11,728 bases of DNA, taken from contig JAPLSR010000153.1 in the NCBI GenBank assembly GCA_026398545.1, forward strand, positions 1 through 11,728, read 5' to 3'. Source of the DNA: Candidatus Sumerlaeota bacterium. Lineage in GTDB: Bacteria > Sumerlaeota > Sumerlaeia > MWCT01. Position 1 is the first letter of the stretch. The number at the start of each line of letters is the position of its first letter. The notes below the pieces were generated by a model. The model saw only the letters and a program-made list of their open reading frames with translations, did not search any database and was not told the origin of the DNA. Positions 1 through 5,395 of this stretch are shown piece by piece. A program made the position numbers and the translations under genes.

Positions 1-107
1 AATGTGGTCTTGCCGCTGCCGGTCACACCAACCATGGCAACAAGACAGAATTGGGGCAGAGTGATAATACCCTCCTCTTTCTCGCCATCAGGGGGATATT
101 TCTCCAT
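1..107 (-). CDS. P-loop kinase/ATPase N-terminus, resembling polynucleotide kinase-phosphatase (partial, cut by window edge)
   Basis: Only the first 35 codons are visible; the gene runs off the left edge. Read on the minus strand from ATG at 107, a short acidic leader is followed by a hydrophobic strand (residues about 14-28) and a complete Walker A motif, GVTGSGKTT, at residues 27-35, so the product binds ATP or GTP. A leader ending in ITLPQFCLV directly before the P-loop is how, from memory, bacterial polynucleotide kinase-phosphatases (Pnkp, RNA repair) begin, where the strand reads roughly LxIPELSLVVLIG. Other small P-loop kinases can look alike over so short a span. The start is supported by GGAAG 6 nt upstream and a TATAAT box at 129-134. 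The P-loop assignment is firm; the Pnkp identity is inference. Confidence 0.6.
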   Translation of the reverse strand, partial: MEKYPPDGEKEEGIITLPQFCLVAMVGVTGSGKTT

Positions 108-128
108 TTCTCACTTCCGCATTTTATG

Positions 129-134
129 ATTATA
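129..134 (-). promoter_or_regulatory. Candidate -10 box for the P-loop kinase gene
   Basis: On the minus strand this reads TATAAT, an exact match to the sigma-70 -10 consensus. It lies about 22 nt before the ATG at 107, giving a predicted leader of roughly 15 nt that contains the GGAAG ribosome-binding site. No good -35 is present at 16-18 nt (CATCAA at 17 nt), so an activator or a weak promoter is possible. The rest of the 138-nt gap (108-245) shows no convincing terminator for rlpA and no gene. Confidence 0.4.
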
Positions 135-245
135 CTGCATCCAAGCTTGCTTTGATGGTTGAATCGTATATCCATATTTTTCACTTGCAAGACTTTTTTT
201 CATGATTAGGCACACAATCAAAAAACGAGGTTTAAAAGGCGGGAT

Positions 246-626
246 TTACTTTTTTGGCGGTGATTTGAGGATGGTGATTTCCACAGGGATAAGTCCCTTT
301 TCAATCATGTCCAGTTTCCCTGCGGCGGCGTAGGAAAGGTCAATGATGCGCCCGCGGATGAAGGGACCACGATTATTGATACGCACATCCACCGTTCGCC
401 CGGTTTTAGCATCCCTGACACGCACAATGGTTCCAAAAGGGAGTTTTCTATGGGCGGCAGTCATGGAATACATGTTGTAAATCTCGCCGTTGGCGGTGAG
501 TTTGCCATGATACTCCTTTCCATACCAGCAGGCGGTTCCGCGCTGATAATAACCCGTGGCACAGCCCGAAAGGGTGAAAGCCGCCAGAATCAGCGAATAA
601 CATAGATATCTGATGACCCTGCTCAT
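246..626 (-). CDS. rlpA: RlpA-like septal/peripheral lipoprotein, double-psi beta-barrel domain
   Basis: RlpA proteins are lipoproteins with a double-psi beta-barrel domain; the Pseudomonas protein is a lytic transglycosylase acting on denuded peptidoglycan at the septum. From the ATG at 626 the product is 126 residues: a basic n-region and hydrophobic stretch, then lipobox LSGC with the lipidated Cys at residue 22, then the barrel with GTACWYG, HGKLTANGE, MTAAHRKLPFGT, RINNRGPF and GRIIDLS. The protein ends right after the barrel, so the C-terminal SPOR domain of E. coli RlpA is absent. The usual R-I-N-D-R-G-P reads R-I-N-N-R-G-P, replacing an Asp thought to matter for catalysis. The frame stays open to an ATG at 650 and a TTG at 665; 626 is preferred because it gives a normal-length signal peptide, but no start has a strong ribosome-binding site. 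It lies downstream of the acyl-CoA ligase on the same strand. The family call is strong. Confidence 0.88.
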   Translation of the reverse strand: MSRVIRYLCYSLILAAFTLSGCATGYYQRGTACWYGKEYHGKLTANGEIYNMYSMTAAHRKLPFGTIVRVRDAKTGRTVDVRINNRGPFIRGRIIDLSYAAAGKLDMIEKGLIPVEITILKSPPKK

Positions 627-701
627 TTGTCCGCTTCTCAGAACTCTCATTAAAAAATCAGGCAAAATGTCTGCAATTCCATCATTACTGATTTAAATTT
701 T

Positions 702-2222
702 TTATAACTGCTTCTGAGCCGGCGAATCAAGCAATTTCCACTTTAAAATCTTGCCGAGGGCATTTCGGGGAAATTCACTGACAAAGATGATATCGCGCGG
801 CGCCTTGAAGGGCGCTAAATAATTGTGGCAGAAGCGCTTCAATTCCAGAGCGCTCACCACATATCCCTCGCGGAGCCTGACATACGCCCGCGGATGCTCG
901 CCCCGCAAGGGGTCGGGCACCCCCACAACCGCCGCCTCCTCCACGGCAGGATGAGCGTTCAGGACATTTTCTATCTCCACAGGTTGAATGTTCTCCCCTC
1001 CGCAGAGAATCATTTCCTTCTTTCGCCCTGCGATGTACAGGAACCCATCCTCATCAAAATAACCCATGTCGCCTGTGCGCAGGGCGCCATCCGGTGAGAA
1101 GCCCTGCCGCGACTCTTCCATCACATTATGATACCCCACCATGACATTCTCGCCGCTCACACAAATCTCACCCGTGGCGCAAGCCGGAAGGGGTTGTCCC
1201 TCCTCATTACGTATGGAAACCCCCACATTATGGAGCGGGCGACCGATGCTCCCCTTCTTGTGATTTCCCCACATATTTACCGAGACCACCGGCGATGCCT
1301 CAGTCAAACCATATCCGTTGAACACCAGCTTACCAGTCATGGAGTGGAAACCCTCCTCAATGGCGGGAGAGAGCGGTCCGCCGCCGGACACCACCATACG
1401 CACTGACCTGAGGTCTGCCTTTGCCGTCCCGGGGTGCTTCAACAGCAAACCGTAAATAGTTGGAACCATAATCAGGGCGGTGACGCGCTCCTCCATGATT
1501 TTATCCAGAATCACCTGAGGATTGAGCGAAGGGCATAAAACAATACGCGAGCCGGTCAGAAGCGGAAGCAGAAAGGATGTCGTCAGACCAAAGGCGTGAA
1601 AATATGGCAGGATGCCCAGAAAGGTGTCCGCTGGTCCTGTGTCAAGAATGCGCTGGCATCCTTCAAGATTTGTGAGGAGATTCCTGTGTGAGAGGAGAAC
1701 CCCCTTGCTTTGCCCTGTCGTCCCTGCCGTGTAAAGAAGGACAACAGGCGCCTCCGGATTCACTTCGGAATGGGATGCCACAGGTGAATTCTCACTCGTC
1801 CCCTGCACATGCTCATCAAGATAAATAACCCTCAGTGGTGATTCAAGAGTTGACTGCACGGACTCCACAACAATCTTGAAGGAAGATGAGGTGAGGAGAG
1901 TGCGGGCGCCGGAATGCTTGAACAGCGGCGCAATTTCGGCTGACTTGAGCATGAAATTCAGCGGCATGACCGCCCGTCCTGCAAGCAGAGCCGCCCAGAA
2001 TCCCACAGCAAAATCAAAGGAGTTCGGCAGCAGGATTGCAATAAAATCGCTCTTACTGGAGGTGCGTCTCACGCATTCGGTTTCATCACTTCTAATGGAG
2101 CTGGCGAGGATGGAGGCGCGGCGTAACAATTCTGGAAGGCTCAGATATTCATCCCCGCTTATCAGGCATGGAGAGTCGCCAGCTTGCGCACATGCCTCAA
2201 GAAACGCCTTTACAAGACCCAT
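702..2222 (-). CDS. AMP-forming acyl-CoA synthetase (long-chain fatty acid-CoA ligase type)
   Basis: This cytoplasmic or membrane-associated enzyme would activate a carboxylic acid, probably a fatty acid, with ATP to an acyl-adenylate and then load CoA. The 506-residue length is normal for the ANL superfamily, and the core motifs are intact: P-loop YTAGTTGQSKG at about 164-174, YGLTE at 304-308, RTGD at 382-385, the hinge region GRKKEMILCGGENI at 399-412, and the C-terminal catalytic Lys of LGKILK near 491. The frame is open to an ATG at 2336, but that would overlap the preceding exbD-like gene by 62 nt. AAGAGG 7 nt before the ATG at 2222 supports this start, leaving a 52-nt gap. The substrate cannot be fixed from sequence; the closest general type is FadD-like, but medium-chain or aryl acids are possible. 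It is co-directional with the ExbB/ExbD genes upstream and rlpA downstream. Confidence 0.88.
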   Translation of the reverse strand: MGLVKAFLEACAQAGDSPCLISGDEYLSLPELLRRASILASSIRSDETECVRRTSSKSDFIAILLPNSFDFAVGFWAALLAGRAVMPLNFMLKSAEIAPLFKHSGARTLLTSSSFKIVVESVQSTLESPLRVIYLDEHVQGTSENSPVASHSEVNPEAPVVLLYTAGTTGQSKGVLLSHRNLLTNLEGCQRILDTGPADTFLGILPYFHAFGLTTSFLLPLLTGSRIVLCPSLNPQVILDKIMEERVTALIMVPTIYGLLLKHPGTAKADLRSVRMVVSGGGPLSPAIEEGFHSMTGKLVFNGYGLTEASPVVSVNMWGNHKKGSIGRPLHNVGVSIRNEEGQPLPACATGEICVSGENVMVGYHNVMEESRQGFSPDGALRTGDMGYFDEDGFLYIAGRKKEMILCGGENIQPVEIENVLNAHPAVEEAAVVGVPDPLRGEHPRAYVRLREGYVVSALELKRFCHNYLAPFKAPRDIIFVSEFPRNALGKILKWKLLDSPAQKQL

Positions 2223-2274
2223 GCACCGACCTCTTTCTGTGTAATCAAATATAGCATGGAATTTATCCTGTCCA

Positions 2275-2709
2275 TCAATATTTCTCAGATTTGACTTCCA
2301 CCGAGACGCCTGTGTGCCCTGCCTTAACACAGGCATCCAGAACCTTCACGATTGTTTCATGATAAGCCTGCGCATCACCCTTGATTGCAATCCGACTCAC
2401 CTGCACAGGAGGAATCTTTTTTAGCTCCGCCTCAAGAGACTCAGGGCTTATTTCCCTTTTTTCCAGAAAGACTCGATTATCCTTCGTTACGGTGATAATG
2501 AGTGTCTTACCTGCGGATTCCATGCGGGTTGTTTGCGTGACATGTGGGAGACGCACCTCCAGAAAGGCGTGCGATTGCCTTACTTCCGTCGCCAGGATAA
2601 AGAAAAAAATCAGGTTGAATATCATATCCATAAGTGGAGTGAGATTAATACCCTCCCCCACTTCCTCTCCACTCAGACGGCGCTTCATCCCCCCTTTTTT
2701 TCTACTCAT
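2275..2709 (-). CDS. exbD: ExbD/TolR-family proton-channel subunit
   Basis: ExbD/TolR proteins are single-pass inner-membrane subunits that work with ExbB/TolQ to turn proton-motive force into movement of an energy-transducing partner. The 144-residue product has the typical layout: a short basic cytoplasmic N-terminus, one membrane helix (about 27-42) introduced by INLTPLMDM, and a periplasmic domain of about 100 residues. Asp28 in that motif aligns with the proton-conducting Asp of ExbD/TolR. The start is taken at 2709, preceded by GGGGCAAGG, and overlaps the end of the exbB-like gene by 8 nt (ATGAGTAG), which suggests translational coupling. An ATG at 2688 lies directly against a run of six G with no spacer, so it is less likely. 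Whether it serves TonB-, Tol- or another system cannot be told; no tonB, tolA, tolB or pal gene is in view. Confidence 0.85.
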   Translation of the reverse strand: MSRKKGGMKRRLSGEEVGEGINLTPLMDMIFNLIFFFILATEVRQSHAFLEVRLPHVTQTTRMESAGKTLIITVTKDNRVFLEKREISPESLEAELKKIPPVQVSRIAIKGDAQAYHETIVKVLDACVKAGHTGVSVEVKSEKY

Positions 2710-3355
2710 CAGCCTTGCCCCGCATATCTTCCACTTCAGTCCCTTCCACACTTCCCATCTGGCGCAGGATTTTCCGCACTGCATCCGGAAGGAGATTCAT
2801 CTCATAGGAAAATAATCTCTGCCTGAAAAAATATAAAGCCACATAAGCGGGAATGGCAATCATAAGTCCCCACATGGTTGTGACAAGCGCCTCATTAATG
2901 CCCTTGCTGAGCTGAGCAATGGAGTGCTCCTCCGACAGGGCGAAAACGTAAAAAGTCTTCATCATGCCGAGGATGGTGCCAAGGAGACCAAGGAGCGGGC
3001 TGACGGTGTAAATTGCCGCAAGCTGATTATTCTTGTGATATAGACGTGAAATCTCATCATCAATGGCATCCATCACTTCATCCTCGGAGATATGAGAGGC
3101 GGATGAGGAATTTCCCCTGAATAACCCCTGGAAGATATTGCCAAGGGAGGAGGCGCTGTTTATCAACGCCTTCATGAAATCTTCAAATTCCTTTGAAGAT
3201 TTTACGCCCTCTGCCCTGTCCAGAAGGTTCTGAGGCACAATCCGTGAGCGCCTCAGGTTAATCAGCCCTTGAAAGATAAACCATACGGCAAAAAAGGAGC
3301 AGGGAATCAGGAAAATCATCAAAATGGCATTTTGTGCGGGGTTTTCATGTGTCAC
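2702..3355 (-). CDS. exbB: MotA/TolQ/ExbB-family proton-channel protein
   Basis: This is the polytopic partner of the adjacent ExbD-like protein and forms the body of an inner-membrane proton channel. The 217-residue product has three hydrophobic segments: about 9-31, 112-138 and 155-178, with a cytoplasmic region between the first two. The family signature is clear in the last two helices: TVSPLLGLLGTILGM (117-131), and GINEALVTTMWGLMIAIP (152-169) with the conserved small and Thr residues. The start codon is GTG at 3355, 7 nt after the pfkB-family stop, with a GTGAG-type site overlapping that stop. A downstream ATG at 3319 would delete the beginning of the first helix, so GTG is preferred. 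Tight spacing on both sides places it in one operon with the kinase and exbD. ExbB versus TolQ cannot be separated on what is visible. Confidence 0.86.
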   Translation of the reverse strand: MTHENPAQNAILMIFLIPCSFFAVWFIFQGLINLRRSRIVPQNLLDRAEGVKSSKEFEDFMKALINSASSLGNIFQGLFRGNSSSASHISEDEVMDAIDDEISRLYHKNNQLAAIYTVSPLLGLLGTILGMMKTFYVFALSEEHSIAQLSKGINEALVTTMWGLMIAIPAYVALYFFRQRLFSYEMNLLPDAVRKILRQMGSVEGTEVEDMRGKADE

Positions 3356-3362
3356 AGGTTGC

Positions 3363-4595
3363 TCACTGGCAGGGTCCCATGTAAATTTTCACCTTTTCAT
3401 CATAAGACCAACCATCTGAATGAATCCGGGGGTCAATAGACTGGAGTTTCCCTGAATCGAGCAATGCCTCCACCTCATTCCAGGGCTTGAGACCGGAAAG
3501 GGCATCAAGTGCGTGCAAATTCAGGTGTCCCGCCACATTGGCAAATTGCAGGCAGCGTTCAATCGAGTATCCGCGGAGAAAAGCGGCTAAAAACCCGGCA
3601 ATGGAGGAATCGCCGGAACCTGTGGCGCTGGCGATTCTGGGGACATGGTAAGCCATTGCCCAGAGTTCCCTGTTCGCCCACCTTTCCGGTTCGGATGGTC
3701 TGGCAGCGCCCATCTCCCGGAGCCTGTCCACACCAGCAGTGCGGAAATAAAATCCCCGGTGTGCAGATTTCAATGATGACATTCGACAGCCCATCTCTAT
3801 GAATGTCCGCGCAAATGAGGAATACTCCTCCGGTGTGATATTATTAATAATCTCTGCCCCGCCGACCCTTTTGCGCCGCGCCCAGAATTCCTCTGGATTA
3901 AGCATGGCGTATGCCTCCTCAACAGAGGGGAAAAAGATGTCCACATAAGGGAGGAGTTTTTCAAGTATGGTGCGCCAATCGATGCGCCCCGCTTCGCTTG
4001 CCGGGTCCGGCAGCGCCATATCAAGAGAGGTGGTGGCTCCCGCCTCTTTGGCGCGTCGGAAACACTCTATGAGCTCTCGCCCGCCGCTTGAATAAAGTGC
4101 GCGCATGAGAGGTGGATACCCGAGATGGAAATGGCGGCATTTAGCCACGAGGGAAAAATCTATATCGCGGCTGGTGAAGGTGTTGTTAGTTCCGGGGTTG
4201 TGAAGGAAGATGCGGTCAATGCCTGGAGGCGCAATGGCAATGGTATAAGATGTCCCCTCGCCGGAAGAAATCTTAACACCCTCCGAATGACCGTGTTTCT
4301 GCAGGCGGCGGATGATGAGCTCGCCGATTTCATCATCGCCCACCTTTGCCATGAAGAGGACATTGATGCCGAAGATGCGGAGTCCGATGCCGGTGTTGGA
4401 GACAGGACCTCCTGTGGAGAGTGCGGCGGGACCAACCTGGACAAGTTTTCCGGCGGTGAGGATTTCCTCAATGGCGCGGGCGCCAGTGTCGGGGATGCTG
4501 GGAATAATGTCAAAACATATATGCCCCGCCACAGCGACATCTATGGGACGCCCAACAGATGAGGAATCCTGAACCCCGGCTACTGAGCCATTCAT
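3363..4595 (-). CDS. PfkB-family carbohydrate kinase
   Basis: A ribokinase/PfkB-fold kinase that would phosphorylate a sugar or nucleoside hydroxyl with ATP in the cytoplasm. The 410-residue product starts with the fold's first strand (DVAVAGHICFD), has the Gly-rich substrate motif STGGPVSNTGIGL (about 60-72), and the C-terminal signature ATGSGDSSIAGFLAAFLRG with the catalytic-base Asp near 329. The signature departs from the usual D-T-x-G-A-G-D, reading S-A-T-G-S-G-D. The protein is about 80-100 residues longer than common PfkB kinases, the extra length lying mainly between about 230 and 310. The start at 4595 is chosen from GAAGGG 7 nt upstream; the open frame further upstream only reads through the tandem repeat and the end of the isomerase gene. 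Lying directly after a D-lyxose isomerase, it may act on a keto-sugar such as D-xylulose or D-fructose, but that is inference. Confidence 0.85.
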   Translation of the reverse strand: MNGSVAGVQDSSSVGRPIDVAVAGHICFDIIPSIPDTGARAIEEILTAGKLVQVGPAALSTGGPVSNTGIGLRIFGINVLFMAKVGDDEIGELIIRRLQKHGHSEGVKISSGEGTSYTIAIAPPGIDRIFLHNPGTNNTFTSRDIDFSLVAKCRHFHLGYPPLMRALYSSGGRELIECFRRAKEAGATTSLDMALPDPASEAGRIDWRTILEKLLPYVDIFFPSVEEAYAMLNPEEFWARRKRVGGAEIINNITPEEYSSFARTFIEMGCRMSSLKSAHRGFYFRTAGVDRLREMGAARPSEPERWANRELWAMAYHVPRIASATGSGDSSIAGFLAAFLRGYSIERCLQFANVAGHLNLHALDALSGLKPWNEVEALLDSGKLQSIDPRIHSDGWSYDEKVKIYMGPCQ

Positions 4596-4608
4596 ATTGC
4601 CGCCCTTC

Positions 4609-4644
4609 TCGCAATTCGCTATTCGTAATTCACTATTCGCAATT
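4609..4644. repeat. 14-nt imperfect tandem repeat in the isomerase-kinase intergenic gap
   Basis: On the plus strand three successive 14-nt units begin at 4609, 4623 and 4637: TCGCAATTCGCTAT, TCGTAATTCACTAT and a partial TCGCAATT. The first two match at 12 of 14 positions. The array fills most of the 58-nt gap between the isomerase stop and the kinase ribosome-binding site. Because 14 is not a multiple of three it is not a protein repeat, although one frame happens to stay open through it. Similar GAATTGCGAATTACGAAT-like strings recur between genes in many environmental bacterial genomes, by recollection and not checked here. Confidence 0.7.
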
Positions 4645-4653
4645 TTTACCTCA

Positions 4654-5232
4654 CTACTCATCCAAGACAAGTTTGTAAAGCGCCGGCTCGTCCTCCTCAA
4701 TTACCTCGAACCGGCTCACTTTCTCATCCACGAACACATTGTCCGCAAGGTCGTCATTAAATGAGGAGACCTCACCGATGATACAATAATCGCTGACGGG
4801 CCAGAACTGGTGATATGTCCCGGGTAGCAAGGTAATGCGCTCGCCCGATTTTAAATACAGAATCGCCCCACCCACATATTCGGCAGGCTTCCCATTTTGA
4901 AGGACTTCAACCATTCCATCGGATTCCATGAAATTCCCCTTCTCATCATGGGCAAAGAGCCGGACTGCGAGCACCCCAACACGGCAGATGATATCCTCCT
5001 GTTTGGCTTTATGCTTGTGTATTGGCGCAATCTGGTTGCGGCGGGCATACATCACCTTTTCGCAATATTCCGGCAGTTCTGCCAGATTGACGAGCGTCAG
5101 TCCATATTTGTTAAAATCGCCAAGTCCGAAGCCGGTGACATCCCAGCGGGGTTCGGGAGGTAAATACCAGTGATGACGCTCAAAGGTGAGCATAGCATCG
5201 GCAATGGCGCGGTTAATTTCAGAGCGTTTCAT
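4654..5232 (-). CDS. D-lyxose ketol-isomerase family cupin (D-lyxose/D-mannose isomerase)
   Basis: Members of this family interconvert D-lyxose and D-xylulose, often also D-mannose and D-fructose, using a divalent metal held in a cupin barrel. The 192-residue product shows the family hallmarks: HKHKAKQED (His72, His74, Glu79), a second metal His at about 141 in PGTYHQFWP, and the following GEVSSFNDDLADNVF segment. These residues match the two-His, Glu, His metal site of the cupin isomerases. The start at 5232 is set by a strong AAGGAGGA 8 nt upstream; an ATG at 5256 lies upstream of that site and is not used. It is first in the minus-strand unit, behind a promoter at 5267-5295, and the next gene is a PfkB-type sugar kinase, which supports a catabolic isomerase-then-kinase pair. 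No sugar transporter is in the window. Family call is strong; the physiological sugar is uncertain. Confidence 0.9.
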   Translation of the reverse strand: MKRSEINRAIADAMLTFERHHWYLPPEPRWDVTGFGLGDFNKYGLTLVNLAELPEYCEKVMYARRNQIAPIHKHKAKQEDIICRVGVLAVRLFAHDEKGNFMESDGMVEVLQNGKPAEYVGGAILYLKSGERITLLPGTYHQFWPVSDYCIIGEVSSFNDDLADNVFVDEKVSRFEVIEEDEPALYKLVLDE

Positions 5233-5250
5233 AGGGCATCTCCTCCTTTC

Positions 5251-5269
5251 AGACATTTTTCAGATGTCT
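5251..5269. promoter_or_regulatory. Perfect 6-bp inverted repeat over the isomerase transcription start region (candidate operator)
   Basis: AGACAT (5251-5256) and ATGTCT (5264-5269) form a perfect inverted repeat around a 7-nt centre. The right arm overlaps the -10 hexamer of the minus-strand promoter and the repeat spans the predicted start site, a position typical of a repressor operator. As RNA it could also form a small hairpin at the 5' end of the transcript just ahead of the ribosome-binding site. No regulator gene is adjacent. Confidence 0.4.
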
Positions 5270-5295
5270 ATACAATTATAACCGCTGTCCGTCAA
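5267..5295 (-). promoter_or_regulatory. Sigma-70-like promoter for the isomerase-kinase-exbBD-ligase-rlpA unit
   Basis: On the minus strand, TTGACG (5295-5290, 5 of 6 to the -35 consensus) is separated by exactly 17 nt from TATAGA (5272-5267, 4 of 6 to the -10). Transcription would begin near 5260, giving a leader of roughly 28 nt that carries the strong ribosome-binding site at 5248-5241. A second TATAAT-like string lies inside the spacer but has no partner -35. This is the best promoter match in the window. Confidence 0.6.
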
Positions 5296-5395
5296 CCGGG
5301 TTTTTCACAAGAAACACAAAGATTTTTTCACTTGTAGGGACAAATTTATATGACACAATAATACTTACAATCTTATTCAGCAAGGAGTTTTTTTT

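Noticed and set aside
174..190. TTTTTCACTTG string shared with the gap at 5322-5334
   Set aside because: An 11-nt AT-rich match between two intergenic regions could be chance; no symmetry or consistent distance to a promoter was seen.
2223..2336. N-terminal extension of the acyl-CoA ligase to an ATG at 2336
   Set aside because: It would overlap exbD by 62 nt and has no family similarity; the ATG at 2222 has AAGAGG upstream and matches the usual start of the domain.
2381..2815. Plus-strand open frames opposite the exbB/exbD junction
   Set aside because: They are antisense to two overlapping conserved genes and have low-complexity Ser/Pro/His-rich products typical of shadow frames.
4596..4700. 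N-terminal extension of the PfkB kinase to 4700
   Set aside because: The extra residues come from the out-of-frame end of the isomerase gene and the 14-nt tandem repeat; a good Shine-Dalgarno precedes the ATG at 4595.
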